A DNA stretch of 64,000 nucleotides, from NCBI RefSeq assembly GCF_004102745.1, contig NZ_RLII01000015.1:18871-82870 (forward strand), read 5' to 3'. The stretch comes from Acetivibrio mesophilus (GTDB lineage Bacteria > Bacillota > Clostridia > Acetivibrionales > Acetivibrionaceae). A program made the position numbers and the translations under genes. The notes under the pieces are model-generated. The model had not been told where the DNA came from, searched no databases, and saw only the letters and a program-made list of their open reading frames with translations. Shown one piece after another: positions 1 to 9,141 of the stretch; the first letter of the stretch is position 1, and each line of letters starts with the position of its first letter.

Positions 1-137
1 AAAACTACATATCCCTTCAACTGATTCATAAACCAAGTATAAATATGCATATACAGTGGCTTAATCCTCTATTATTCAAGTTCAAAGACAGATGATACTT
101 TCAGTGAATAAGACATTACATATATAATAAATAATAG

Positions 138-174
138 GTGGTTAAGTCTAGCAAATAGATTTAGCCACTTTTTT
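138..174 (+). terminator. Rho-independent terminator of an upstream gene
   Basis: A 13-bp stem (GTGGTTAAGTCTA at 138-150 against TAGATTTAGCCAC at 156-168, with two G-U pairs) is followed directly by six T. It ends a transcript that enters from the left of the window. Confidence 0.85.
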
Positions 175-234
175 ATTACCTAAGAAAATACATTTATTTT
201 TTATCTACTAACAGTTGATAGGTGAGTAAAGAAA

Positions 235-410
235 AATATGGAAGAAACATTGTGAAGCAAGTTGTAGAGCCTGTTAATACGACGAGGAAAGGGAGAGCAT
301 TGTTTGAGCGAAGCGAGTTTTGCTCGACCCCGAGGAGTATTTACAGGATCTAAACTGCGAAACTTTAGTTTCTGGAATATTTTCTTTATCTCAGTTCTTA
401 ATGTTGAAAT
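235..410 (+). other. Structured, GC-richer leader ahead of the RNA-repair operon
   Basis: No ORF is visible between the terminator and the ligase gene. The segment can fold: CCTGTTAATAC pairs with GTATTTACAGG (one mismatch), closing an arm that contains a TTGAGC/GCTCGA hairpin, and an AAACT/AGTTT hairpin follows. I cannot match it to a named riboswitch, and the T-box signature GGGTGGNACCGCG is absent. It may be the 5' leader of the repair operon or a remnant of a mobile element. Confidence 0.35.
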
Positions 411-423
411 TTGAGGTGAGGTT

Positions 424-1668
424 ATGAGTATTTACAATTGGAATCCTGTGTTTAATTTGGCAATGCAAATTAAAAGCGATTATAAGGATAAATTCGGTTC
501 AATTGATACTGTCAGGTTTGAAGACTGGCTGTCTAGACTTGATAATAAAGAATACAATAATATTTTTTTCCATTTGAAAGTAAAACAGCATAATAACTTT
601 ATTTTAATTCGATACAGTATGGATGAAATGCATGAAAGTATGTGGACAAATCCCGAGAGTATTTACAGGGAATGTAGAAGCATTGTTATTGACGTTGTAA
701 ATGAGCAATTGGTTATAGCTCCTTTCAGAAAGTTTTTCAATCTCAACGAAGTTGAGGAAAACAAGCTTGAAAACGTTTTAAATGAAATCAAAAATGCTAA
801 ATCAATTGAAATTACCGATAAACTTGATGGTTCAATGCAAAATGCAAGGTATTATAATGGGGAAATTTACATTTCCGGAAGTATGGCTATTGACAGAAAT
901 AGCTCTTGGAGGCTAGAGGATGGCTATAGTAAATTAACCGAATACCATAAAAAGATGATTATAGACAACCCTAATTTTACCTTTATTTTTGAGTACATAA
1001 GCATTAAAGACGCGCATGTAGTTAATTATTTGCCTGAGCAGGAAGACATGTACTTAATCGGAATGAGGAATGTTTTAACCGGGAGACAACTATCTTACAA
1101 CGAGGTACAACAGTATGCATCCATGTATAAAGTTCCTATGACTAAGATAGAAAACCGATCTTTTGAGGAGATAATGCAAGATGTTAAGAGGTTAAAATCC
1201 AGCGAAAAGGAAGGATGGGTTTTAAATATTGACGGGCACATGATAAAGATTAAGTGTGATGACTACGTTAATCTGCATAGAGCATTAAGCAAATTTTCCT
1301 CAGTTAATGCAATAATCAAGAGTATTGCAGACGGTATGTATGATGACCTAATCAGTAAGGTGCCCTATAACTATAAGCAAAGAATAAATTGCGTTGCAAG
1401 GCTTATTTATGACTACATGAAAAACATGAATCAAAAGATCGAGGCTTATTACAGCATAGCTCCTAAGGAAGATAAAAAGGTATATATGATTTGGGTCACT
1501 GAAAACTGCCCAAAAGAAGTACAGGGATATCTACGGCAGAAATACCTAAATGGCGAATACCATGTCTTAAAAACTTGCTACGTTAATAGTATAAAATACA
1601 AAAAAATAAGCGAGATGGGGCTGGAACAAACATATGCTGCTTTATTTGATGGCTTGGAGGCAGGATAG
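424..1668 (+). CDS. RNA ligase, T4 Rnl1-like nucleotidyltransferase
   Basis: A 414-residue ATP-dependent RNA ligase of the Rnl1/covalent nucleotidyltransferase superfamily. Visible motifs are motif I KLDGS with the predicted AMP-accepting Lys133, motif IIIa-like FIFEYIS, motif IV EGWVLNIDG and motif V IKIKCDDY. An upstream FRKFFNLNE stretch is typical of the adenylation domain. The remaining ~120 residues form a C-terminal domain I cannot assign. The start is the ATG after GAGGTGAG. The stop is immediately followed by the ATG of the kinase-HD gene, so the two are translationally coupled and probably heal and seal the same substrate, such as nuclease-cut tRNA. The family is clear; the substrate is inferred. 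Confidence 0.85.
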   Translation: MSIYNWNPVFNLAMQIKSDYKDKFGSIDTVRFEDWLSRLDNKEYNNIFFHLKVKQHNNFILIRYSMDEMHESMWTNPESIYRECRSIVIDVVNEQLVIAPFRKFFNLNEVEENKLENVLNEIKNAKSIEITDKLDGSMQNARYYNGEIYISGSMAIDRNSSWRLEDGYSKLTEYHKKMIIDNPNFTFIFEYISIKDAHVVNYLPEQEDMYLIGMRNVLTGRQLSYNEVQQYASMYKVPMTKIENRSFEEIMQDVKRLKSSEKEGWVLNIDGHMIKIKCDDYVNLHRALSKFSSVNAIIKSIADGMYDDLISKVPYNYKQRINCVARLIYDYMKNMNQKIEAYYSIAPKEDKKVYMIWVTENCPKEVQGYLRQKYLNGEYHVLKTCYVNSIKYKKISEMGLEQTYAALFDGLEAG

Positions 1669-2571
1669 ATGAATAAGCTTATAATGATGGTTGGACTACC
1701 CGGAAGCGGGAAAAGCACCCTTGCAAAAGAACTATCTCTTAGAGAAAATGCTGTCTTACATTCTTCAGATGATTTGAGAGAAGAGTTGTTTGGGGATGCC
1801 GGCAATCAAGATAGTAATGAGCTGATTTTTCAAGAATTGCATAGAAGAATCTATCGTGATTTGTCAGATGGCAAAAGTGTAGTTTATGATGCAACCAATT
1901 CAAGTTACAAAAAGAGAAAAGTCTTTTTAGAGGCGTTGAGAATAGAATGTTATAAAGAATGCTATATGGTTGTTACCCCATATGAAAAGTGTTTGAGACA
2001 GAATAGCACCAGGAGCAGAAGAGTCCCTGATACAGTAATAGAGAATATCTATAAAGGTATTTTTATTCCTCAATATTTCGAGGGGTGGGATAATATTGAG
2101 GTTGCAAGAAACTATGATGATACTTTTGACATAGCTGAACTTTTCGATGATCTGGATGCAATTTCCCAGGATAATCCTTATCATACATTAACGATAGGAG
2201 AGCACTGTAAAAAGTGCATGGAGTATATCAAGGAGTATTGCGATAATGATGTCCTGGAAATCGCAGCATTAATGCATGATGTTGGTAAAAAGTTCACCAA
2301 AAAATTTGAGGATTCAAAGGGAAATCCCACTGAGGTTGCACATTTCTATGGTCATCAAAATGTATCGGCATACATGAGCTTATTTTATTTAAAGCAACTG
2401 CCAAAGGGAAAAATGCTTGAAATAGCGAAATATATCCAATGGCACATGCACCCAATGAATATTTCAACATCAAAGGCAAGACGCAGAACAATTAACCTAT
2501 TAGGTGACGAGTTTTACAATAACTTACTAATGTTGCATGAGGCAGATATCTATGCCAAGCAATTAACATAA
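1669..2571 (+). CDS. Polynucleotide kinase fused to an HD phosphohydrolase (RNA end healing)
   Basis: 300 residues in two domains. The N-terminal P-loop kinase has GLPGSGKST at residues 9-17, SSDDLR and a DATNSSYKKR stretch, as in T4 Pnk-type 5'-OH kinases. The C-terminal HD domain has ALMHDVGKK (His203, Asp204) followed by HFYGH and HMHP metal-ligand candidates. Characterised HD-Pnk enzymes (Runella type) heal 5'-OH and 2',3'-cyclic phosphate RNA ends but carry the HD domain first; here the order is reversed. It starts on the base after the ligase stop codon, so it is expected to prepare ends for that ligase. Confidence 0.85.
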   Translation: MNKLIMMVGLPGSGKSTLAKELSLRENAVLHSSDDLREELFGDAGNQDSNELIFQELHRRIYRDLSDGKSVVYDATNSSYKKRKVFLEALRIECYKECYMVVTPYEKCLRQNSTRSRRVPDTVIENIYKGIFIPQYFEGWDNIEVARNYDDTFDIAELFDDLDAISQDNPYHTLTIGEHCKKCMEYIKEYCDNDVLEIAALMHDVGKKFTKKFEDSKGNPTEVAHFYGHQNVSAYMSLFYLKQLPKGKMLEIAKYIQWHMHPMNISTSKARRRTINLLGDEFYNNLLMLHEADIYAKQLT

Positions 2572-2602
2572 TACTTATAAATGAAAGATTAGAGGTGTAA
2601 AC

Positions 2603-4000
2603 ATGATACTTACAATTACATATACTCAGCCACCGGCAACGGATTTAGGGTATCTATTATATAAAAATCCATCAAGACCCCAAACCTTTGAGTTAAGCCA
2701 TGGGAAAGCTCATATATTCTATCCGGAGGCAACAAAAGAAAGATGTACAGTTGCACTAATCCTCGATATCGACCCTATTGATTTGGCCCGAGGAAAGAAA
2801 GGCTCCTCGGGAGAAGGCGGATTGTTTGATTATGTAAACGACAGACCTTATGTTGCATCTTCCTTCTTGAGTGTAGCAATGTCAAGAGTGTTTGGAACAG
2901 CAATGTCCGGTAAATCTAAGGATAGGCCTGAGCTGGCAGCAATGGAATTACCGCTGCAGGCCAAAATAACGATGCTTCCCTGTAAAGGAGGGGAAGAAAT
3001 CATCCACCGGCTGTTTGAACCCTTAGGTTACAAGGTAGCCGTCGAAGGATATATGCTGGATGAGAAATTCCCTGAATGGGGTAAAAGCAAGTATTATACG
3101 GTTTCTATTGAGGGGAAAGTCAAGCTTCGGGATTTGTTAAATCATATCTATGTTCTAATACCTGTACTTGACACTGAAAAGCACTACTGGGTCGGGGAAG
3201 ATGAAATTGACAAGCTGCTTCAACATGGAGAGGGTTGGCTCATTAATCATCCTGAAAAAGGGCTAATCACGGGAAGGTATCTAAAGAGAAAGAAGAGTCT
3301 TATTAATCAGGCATTTAAAAGACTAGTAGAAGATAGTGGTGTAATAGATGAAGAAGACGAACCGGATCAGCCTTCACAGCCACAGGAAACTGAAAAGAAG
3401 CTCAATTTAAATCAGCAAAGACTCGGCACTGTAGTTGCGGTACTAAAAAGTGTTAATGCAAAAAGAGTAATAGACATAGGGTGCGGAGAAGGGAATCTTA
3501 TCTCATTGCTTTTAAAGGATAAGGAGTTTGAGCAAATCACTGGTGTTGATGTTTCATACAATGTTCTTGAAAGGGCTAAGGATAGATTGAAAATTGATAG
3601 ACTGCCCGAAATGAAAAGGAAAAGAATTAACTTATTTCAGGGTTCCTTGGTGTACAGGGATAAGCGATTTTCAGGATATGACGCAGCAACTGTTATTGAG
3701 GTTATAGAACACCTTGATGAAAATAGACTTAAAGCCTTTGAGAAGGTATTATTTAAGTTTGCAAGGCCGCAGACAGTAATTGTATCTACCCCAAACAAGG
3801 AATATAACACGCATTACTCAAACCTCCTTGAAGGAGATGTGCGTCACAGGGATCATCGTTTTGAGTGGACCCGTAAAGAGTTTGAAACGTGGGCAGCAGG
3901 GGTTGCTGAGAGTTACGGTTATAATGTGAGATTTTTACAAATAGGCGAGATCGATGATGAATTCGGAAGCCCTACACAGATGGGAGTGTTTACATTATGA
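2603..4000 (+). CDS. hen1: Hen1 RNA 3'-terminal ribose 2'-O-methyltransferase
   Basis: 465 residues, the length of the characterised C. thermocellum Hen1. The N-terminal half (about 1-245) is the Hen1-L domain that activates the Pnkp ligase. An acidic linker (DEEDEPDQPSQPQETE) leads to a Rossmann methyltransferase with the SAM loop VIDIGCGEGNL, the metal-binding EVIEHLDENR and STPNKEYN. Hen1 methylates the 2'-OH of the 3' nucleotide at a cleavage site before ligation, protecting the repaired RNA from being cut again. ATGA overlaps with pnkp, consistent with complex formation. RBS AGAGGTG. Confidence 0.95.
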   Translation: MILTITYTQPPATDLGYLLYKNPSRPQTFELSHGKAHIFYPEATKERCTVALILDIDPIDLARGKKGSSGEGGLFDYVNDRPYVASSFLSVAMSRVFGTAMSGKSKDRPELAAMELPLQAKITMLPCKGGEEIIHRLFEPLGYKVAVEGYMLDEKFPEWGKSKYYTVSIEGKVKLRDLLNHIYVLIPVLDTEKHYWVGEDEIDKLLQHGEGWLINHPEKGLITGRYLKRKKSLINQAFKRLVEDSGVIDEEDEPDQPSQPQETEKKLNLNQQRLGTVVAVLKSVNAKRVIDIGCGEGNLISLLLKDKEFEQITGVDVSYNVLERAKDRLKIDRLPEMKRKRINLFQGSLVYRDKRFSGYDAATVIEVIEHLDENRLKAFEKVLFKFARPQTVIVSTPNKEYNTHYSNLLEGDVRHRDHRFEWTRKEFETWAAGVAESYGYNVRFLQIGEIDDEFGSPTQMGVFTL

Positions 4001-6609
4001 AATTAACTATACCGGAGTTATCTTTAATAGTATTAATAGGTTCTTCAGGAAGTGGTAAGTCCACTTTTGCTAAAAAGCACTTTAAGCCGACAGAGATAAT
4101 ATCTTCGGATTTTTGCAGAGGTCTAGTCTCTGACGATGAAAATGATCAGACAGTTACTCAGACAGCGTTTGATGTCCTACATTATATAGCCTCAAAAAGG
4201 CTTCAGTTGGGGAAGCTTACAGTTGTTGATGCCACAAATGTGCAGGAAGCTGCAAGAAAGCCCCTTGTACAGATTGCCAGAGATTATCACTGTTTTCCTG
4301 TGGCTGTGGTATTTAACCTTCCGGAAAAGGTGTGTCATGAAAGGAATAAAAGTAGGACTGACAGACAGGTAGAAGAGTATGTAATAAAAAAGCACACCCA
4401 GCAACTTAAAAAGTCAATCAAAGGACTTCAAAGGGAAGGCTTCAGATATGTGTATGTACTTAACTCTCCTGAAGAGGTGGAAGAGGTTATATTTGAAAGA
4501 CAACCTTTATGGAATAATAGGAAAGATGAGCACGGTCCTTTCGATATTATAGGAGATATTCACGGCTGCTTCGATGAGCTAAAGATGCTGCTTGAGAAAT
4601 TGGGATACTGTGTTGAGAAAGTTAAAGATGGCACTGGAAGCGAAAATTACAGGGCAATGCATCCTGAGGGAAGAAAAGCTGTGTTCCTTGGGGACTTGGT
4701 AGACCGTGGTCCTAAAATTACAGAAGTGTTAAAGCTTGTTATGAGTATGGTAAAATCGGGAGCAGCACTTTGTGTACCGGGCAATCATGATATCAAGCTT
4801 TTAAAGAAGCTAAGGGGAAGTAATGTTCAGATCACTCATGGTTTGGATAATACTTTGGAGCAGCTTGAAAGAGAGTCTCCTGAATTTATTGAAGAAGTCA
4901 AAACCTTTATTGACGGGCTGGTAAGCCACTATGTATTAGATGATGGCAAGCTCGTTGTGGCCCATGCCGGGATGAAAGAAGAACTTCAGGGTAGAGGCTC
5001 GGGTAGAGTAAGGGAATTTGCCCTTTATGGAGAGACTACCGGTGAAACCGATGAATATGGATTGCCTGTGAGATATGATTGGGCTTCCGATTACCGCGGC
5101 AAGGCTACGGTCATTTATGGGCATACTCCCCATGCCGAGGCCTTAAAGATAAACAATACAATAAACATTGATACCGGATGCGTTTTTGGGGGAAAATTAA
5201 CGGCTTATCGGTATCCTGAAAAAGAATTTGTGGATATCAAGGCCTCAAAAACCTACTATGAGCCTGCGAAGCCGTTTCTTCCTGAGGAAGAGAAGGCTGA
5301 TGTTTTTGAAGCAAGGGGAGATAATGATACTCTGGATATCAATGATGTTCTGGGTAAGAGGATTATCGGAACCAGACTGATGAACAGCATTACAATACAT
5401 GAAGAAAACTCTATTGCTGCTTTGGAGGTAATGAGCAGGTTTGCTGCTGATCCCCATTGGCTTATATATTTGCCACCTACTATGTCGCCAAGCGAGACCA
5501 GTAAAAAAGAAGGGATGCTGGAACACCCTGCTGAAGCTTTTGAGTACTTCCGTACAAGGGGAGTGGATAAAGTAGTGTGTGAACAGAAGCATATGGGTTC
5601 CCGTGCAGTGGTAATCGTATGCAAAGATAGCCAGGCAGCAGCAAAAAGATTCGGGGTTGTAGATGGAACCTCCGGAATATGCTACACTCGTACCGGAAGA
5701 CATTTCTTTGATAATATGGAGCTTGAGGCAGCATTGATTGACAGAGTAAGAAAGGTTCTAGACAAGTCGGGATTCTGGAACGACTTTAATACTGACTGGG
5801 TATGCCTTGACTGTGAGTTGATGCCCTGGTCAGCCAAGGCACAGATGCTTTTGAAGGATCAATATTCGGCAGTGGGTGTTTCCAGTAGAGTTGCGTTGGA
5901 TGAAGCTGTTAAGCTACTTGAGCAAGCATCTATGAATAAAACTGTTTCCTTTGATGTGGATAAGCAAACTTCAGGGAAGAATGCAGATATAAATGCACTT
6001 TTGCAAAGATTCAGGGAACGTTCAGAGCTGATGCACAAGTATGTGGATGCATACAGAGAATACTGTTGGCCTGTTAATTCTATCGATGACTTAAGGCTAG
6101 CACCCTTCCATATCCTTGCTACAGAAGGGAATGTGCATTCCGATAAAAACCACCTATGGCACATGGATAACATTGCTAAATACTGTGCGCAGGATGACAG
6201 CTTAATTATAGCAACAAACCATATTCTTGTTGATGTTACTGATACAGAAAGTATAGCCAAGGGCACAAAATGGTGGGAAGACCTGACCGCTTCCGGTGGA
6301 GAGGGAATGGTGGTAAAACCATACGACTTTATTGTAAAGAATGGCAGAGAACTTTTGCAGCCCGCTGTAAAATGCCGTGGAAAAGAATATCTCAGGATTA
6401 TTTACGGACCTGAGTACACAATGGAAGAGAATATTCAAAGACTTCGAAACAGGGCTGTGGGAAAGAAACGCTCGTTGGCTCTTCGTGAATTTGCACTGGG
6501 AATGGAGTCTCTTGAACGTTTTGTAAGGAATGAGCCACTCTATAGAGTACATGAGTGTGTATTCGGAGTTCTGGCCATGGAAAGTGAACCGGTGGACCCG
6601 AGACTCTAG
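3997..6609 (+). CDS. pnkp: Pnkp: RNA 5'-kinase / 2',3'-phosphatase / ligase
   Basis: 870 residues, the size of the well-studied C. thermocellum Pnkp. Domain 1 is a P-loop kinase (GSSGSGKST about 14-22). Domain 2 is a binuclear metallophosphoesterase (DIIGDIHGC, FLGDLVDRG, VPGNHD, about 182-265, with YGHTPH further on). Domain 3 is a ligase-type adenylyltransferase with motif I KHMGSR (Lys531) and later GGEGMVVKP and AVKCRG. Kinase and phosphatase heal broken RNA ends; the ligase needs the Hen1 N-domain to seal. It is last in a tight operon that also has an independent ligase and kinase-HD pair, so two complete repair routes are encoded together. Confidence 0.95.
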   Translation: MKLTIPELSLIVLIGSSGSGKSTFAKKHFKPTEIISSDFCRGLVSDDENDQTVTQTAFDVLHYIASKRLQLGKLTVVDATNVQEAARKPLVQIARDYHCFPVAVVFNLPEKVCHERNKSRTDRQVEEYVIKKHTQQLKKSIKGLQREGFRYVYVLNSPEEVEEVIFERQPLWNNRKDEHGPFDIIGDIHGCFDELKMLLEKLGYCVEKVKDGTGSENYRAMHPEGRKAVFLGDLVDRGPKITEVLKLVMSMVKSGAALCVPGNHDIKLLKKLRGSNVQITHGLDNTLEQLERESPEFIEEVKTFIDGLVSHYVLDDGKLVVAHAGMKEELQGRGSGRVREFALYGETTGETDEYGLPVRYDWASDYRGKATVIYGHTPHAEALKINNTINIDTGCVFGGKLTAYRYPEKEFVDIKASKTYYEPAKPFLPEEEKADVFEARGDNDTLDINDVLGKRIIGTRLMNSITIHEENSIAALEVMSRFAADPHWLIYLPPTMSPSETSKKEGMLEHPAEAFEYFRTRGVDKVVCEQKHMGSRAVVIVCKDSQAAAKRFGVVDGTSGICYTRTGRHFFDNMELEAALIDRVRKVLDKSGFWNDFNTDWVCLDCELMPWSAKAQMLLKDQYSAVGVSSRVALDEAVKLLEQASMNKTVSFDVDKQTSGKNADINALLQRFRERSELMHKYVDAYREYCWPVNSIDDLRLAPFHILATEGNVHSDKNHLWHMDNIAKYCAQDDSLIIATNHILVDVTDTESIAKGTKWWEDLTASGGEGMVVKPYDFIVKNGRELLQPAVKCRGKEYLRIIYGPEYTMEENIQRLRNRAVGKKRSLALREFALGMESLERFVRNEPLYRVHECVFGVLAMESEPVDPRL

Positions 6610-6784
6610 TTTTTTTGTTAGAGGACCTTGAATTCGGGGATTGATAATATTATATAAGGGCTTCAGCAAACCCTCAATTCCCTTTAACATTATTTAATAT
6701 ACTTAGTGACTATGGTGAATTTACCCTTTTTATCGGGACACTCTCGATTATGGAAGTTATGTCAGTGTTGATGCCTAAAGCTAA

Positions 6785-6985
6785 ACGATAGATGTAAACA
6801 TTACAGATAACGAGAGCAAAACCCCTTTGCATGTACAGGCTTCTGACGGAGAAGAACGATTTGATGTTATAGAGATTTTATTGGAAAATGGGGTGGATAA
6901 AACAATTAAGAACAAAAATGGAGAACGAGCATATGATATAGCAGTAAGCAGACAAGATAAAGACAATGCAGAAATACTTAGATAA
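6785..6985 (+). pseudogene. Ankyrin-repeat gene remnant
   Basis: An open frame without a start codon, bounded by stops, translates to about 66 residues containing TPLHVQASDG...VIEILLENGVDKTIKNKNGERAYDIA, the consensus of an ankyrin repeat followed by the start of another. The frame closes at 6983-6985. The sequence just upstream (6700-6784) has stops in this frame. This is the 3' end of a decayed ankyrin protein gene. Confidence 0.6.
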
Positions 6986-7006
6986 AGCTGTATATAAGAA
7001 GATAGA

Positions 7007-7055
7007 AATCTCCTTCTTGGTAAGAATTATGAAAATAATATCCAAGAAGGAGATT
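7007..7055. repeat. 14-bp perfect inverted repeat (terminator-like or IS-related)
   Basis: AATCTCCTTCTTGG (7007-7020) is repeated as its exact complement at 7042-7055 with a 21-nt AT-rich loop. It sits between the ankyrin remnant and a 12-codon transposase-like start whose ribosome site (AAGAAGGAG) is the right arm. It may terminate the ankyrin transcript or shield a transposase gene from outside transcription. Confidence 0.5.
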
Positions 7056-7059
7056 CTTT

Positions 7060-7098
7060 ATGTCAACATTAACGAAAGAGCAGATAAAAGAATTCTAG
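7060..7098 (+). pseudogene. 12-codon start of a transposase-like gene, truncated
   Basis: After AAGAAGGAG there is ATG and the frame MSTLTKEQIKEF followed by TAG. TKEQIKE near the N-terminus is what I remember for IS256-family transposases. The rest of the gene is missing, and bases 7075-7090 form a perfect 16-bp hairpin with 7105-7120. Weak but distinctive. Confidence 0.35.
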
Positions 7099-7120
7099 GT
7101 TAATCTTTTATCTGCTCTTT
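7075..7120. terminator. Hairpin between the transposase remnant and the convergent ric gene
   Basis: AAAGAGCAGATAAAAG (7075-7090) pairs perfectly with CTTTTATCTGCTCTTT (7105-7120) across a 14-nt loop. It lies 17 bases from the ric stop codon and could end ric transcription on the minus strand and readthrough on the plus strand. The T-run is short and partly inside the stem. Confidence 0.6.
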
Positions 7121-7137
7121 TACAACTTGTGGGTATA

Positions 7138-7839
7138 CTATTGTATCGAATTAAATCGCCTAAACAGGATGTTGTTCTCAAGGTGTATGTGCTGGAACAA
7201 GTCGGATTCAAGCTCCTGAAGCTTGTCAAATGCTCTGCAATAGGTGCTGCAGCCATCTTTTGGCACGCTATAATCATTTGTTATTTTTCTAAGCTCCTTC
7301 AGAATACCACCTGCCGTATCGTGTTCATCTTCTGTTTCCTTCATGGTGGCGGAAATCCGATTCAATAGTTCGCCTGATGGATTGACATCATATTCCTTGA
7401 TGATCGGAAAAAGAATTTCTTCTTCTTTAATCAAATGCTGCTCCAATTCTGTCTTGAGGCTATGAAACAGCTTGTGAACTTTGAAAAGGCTGGCATGGTT
7501 TGAACCGTGAACTCTTAATATCTTTGTTATAAGCTCACTGAGCTCAGGAAGAGTCCTTTTCAAAAATACATGGTGTGTATTTACTATATAATCAATCAAC
7601 TTGGTTGAGGACATTTCCATAAAATTTGTCTGACTTGAAATGTTTTTGGACTCCTCATAGGCAGTATCCAATTTTCTCAATAATTGCTGTTCGTCTACCT
7701 TATCATTCTTTATTACCTCAGCGAGGGTTCTATGACCTCCACAACAAAAATCAATATTAAATTCTTTGAAAATCTCGCTAGCTTTTGGCATGATGGATAC
7801 AATTTCTCCAATACTTTGTGAGCTACTAAATGTACTCAT
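7138..7839 (-). CDS. RIC-type di-iron iron-sulfur cluster repair protein (ScdA/YtfE)
   Basis: 233 residues from the ATG preceded by GGAGGAGG; an in-frame ATG eight codons upstream has no ribosome site. The N-terminal ScdA domain has DFCCGGHRTLAEV. The C-terminal hemerythrin-like domain supplies the di-iron His and Glu ligands (NTHHVFLKR, HLIKEEEILFP, DEHDTAGGIL, HIHLENNILF). RIC proteins restore Fe-S clusters damaged by NO or oxidants. It lies directly downstream of the flavodiiron protein, about 20 nt apart, and is probably co-transcribed from the Crp/Fnr-type promoter near 9150. Confidence 0.92.
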   Translation of the reverse strand: MSTFSSSQSIGEIVSIMPKASEIFKEFNIDFCCGGHRTLAEVIKNDKVDEQQLLRKLDTAYEESKNISSQTNFMEMSSTKLIDYIVNTHHVFLKRTLPELSELITKILRVHGSNHASLFKVHKLFHSLKTELEQHLIKEEEILFPIIKEYDVNPSGELLNRISATMKETEDEHDTAGGILKELRKITNDYSVPKDGCSTYCRAFDKLQELESDLFQHIHLENNILFRRFNSIQ

Positions 7840-7859
7840 AATATCCTCCTCCAATTCTA

Positions 7860-9089
7860 TCAATGTGTTAGTACTTGTTCCCCAAAGACTCTTCCTGCTT
7901 CTTCAGCAACTTCCAGACCCTCCTCATATGCGAACTTAATTCGCAGTGGGAATAATGGGATATCAACACCCGTACTGCCAATGAGATATTTTTGATTAAT
8001 CACATTAAAGCCAACTTTATCAAGATAGTTTTCAATGTGCATGATTGCTTCTCCGCTCCAACCGTAGGAACCGAAAGCAGCTGCAAACTTATTCTTGACT
8101 TCCGCGCCCTCTAAGGATTTAAGAATCTCTTCAACATTTCCAACCATATCGGCATATTTGGTGGAGCTTCCTACCAAGACACCGTCGCTTTCTAGGATCC
8201 GCTTCTTTACTTCCTCCAAATCAGCATTTTTAAGATTGAATATGGAGGTTTCCACTCCTGTTTTTTCAAGCCCTTGAGCAAGTTTTTGTGCTATCTTTGT
8301 AGTATTACCTGTCATGGTAGAATATACGATTGTAACCTTCTTGGGTTCTTCTTGAACTGGGAGACTGCTCATTTCATCATACATTTGAATAAACTTTGCA
8401 GCATCCTCACGCAGGATATATCCATGGGAAGGAGCAATCACCTCTATATCAAGGTTTTTAATCTTCTCCAGCATATCCCTCACATAAGGTCTGTGGGGTG
8501 CCATGATGAGTGTATAGTAGACCTTAAAGTCTTCAATATATTCACCTTTTGCCAAATCATTAAACAGCTCGTAGTTTGCTATGTGAGTACTGAATATATC
8601 GCAAGGGAAAAGGATTTTATTTTCTTCCACGTAGGTAATCATTGTTTCCTCAGTGTGAAGGTAAGGTGTCTCGAAAAATCGTAGTGTCTTGCCGCCTATA
8701 TCCAATGTATCTCCGTCTTTGATTACTATAAATTCCCTATGATGCAGCTTAAACATATCCTTTAGTAATTCTGCGGCTAATTTTGTAGTCACGATTTTTG
8801 CCTTCTTTGCTTTAGCTGCCAAGGCTGGCAGTGCCCCTGCATGATCCGGTTCAACATGGTTGATTACGATATATTCGATATCTTCCGGGTCAATAACTTT
8901 ACTTAGGTTGTCAACATATTCCTTTCCATATGCGATATCCACCGTATCAATTACAGTTGGTTTTTCTGTCGCTAATAGATAACTGTTATATGTTGTTCCA
9001 CGTTCTAGAATTAGACGATGAAAGGGTACTTTTCGGTCATCCACTTTTCCTACCCAAAATATATTATCAGCTATTTTTATAGTATCCAT
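7860..9089 (-). CDS. fprA: Flavodiiron protein (FprA family, NO/O2 reductase)
   Basis: 409 residues from the ATG seven bases after GGAGGT (a TTG two codons upstream is not needed). The N-terminal metallo-beta-lactamase-like domain carries the di-iron motif HVEPDHAGALP, with further ligands near YLHTEET, PCDIFSTH and APSHG. The C-terminal flavodoxin domain starts at VTIVYSTMTGNTTKIA. Such proteins reduce NO to N2O or O2 to water with electrons from rubredoxin or F420-type donors. First gene of a two-gene unit with ric. Confidence 0.95.
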   Translation of the reverse strand: MDTIKIADNIFWVGKVDDRKVPFHRLILERGTTYNSYLLATEKPTVIDTVDIAYGKEYVDNLSKVIDPEDIEYIVINHVEPDHAGALPALAAKAKKAKIVTTKLAAELLKDMFKLHHREFIVIKDGDTLDIGGKTLRFFETPYLHTEETMITYVEENKILFPCDIFSTHIANYELFNDLAKGEYIEDFKVYYTLIMAPHRPYVRDMLEKIKNLDIEVIAPSHGYILREDAAKFIQMYDEMSSLPVQEEPKKVTIVYSTMTGNTTKIAQKLAQGLEKTGVETSIFNLKNADLEEVKKRILESDGVLVGSSTKYADMVGNVEEILKSLEGAEVKNKFAAAFGSYGWSGEAIMHIENYLDKVGFNVINQKYLIGSTGVDIPLFPLRIKFAYEEGLEVAEEAGRVFGEQVLTH

Positions 9090-9141
9090 AATCAATACCT
9101 CCTTGATTCTTTTATATTTACGTTTCCTTTGTTATGATTAA

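Noticed and set aside
235..410. T-box riboswitch before the RNA ligase
   Set aside because: The GACGAGGAAAGGGAGAGCA start looks T-box-like, but the conserved T-box sequence and terminator/antiterminator pair are missing.
5245..5734. Minus-strand ORFs within pnkp
   Set aside because: Frames opposite strongly coding sequence, without ribosome sites or recognisable motifs.
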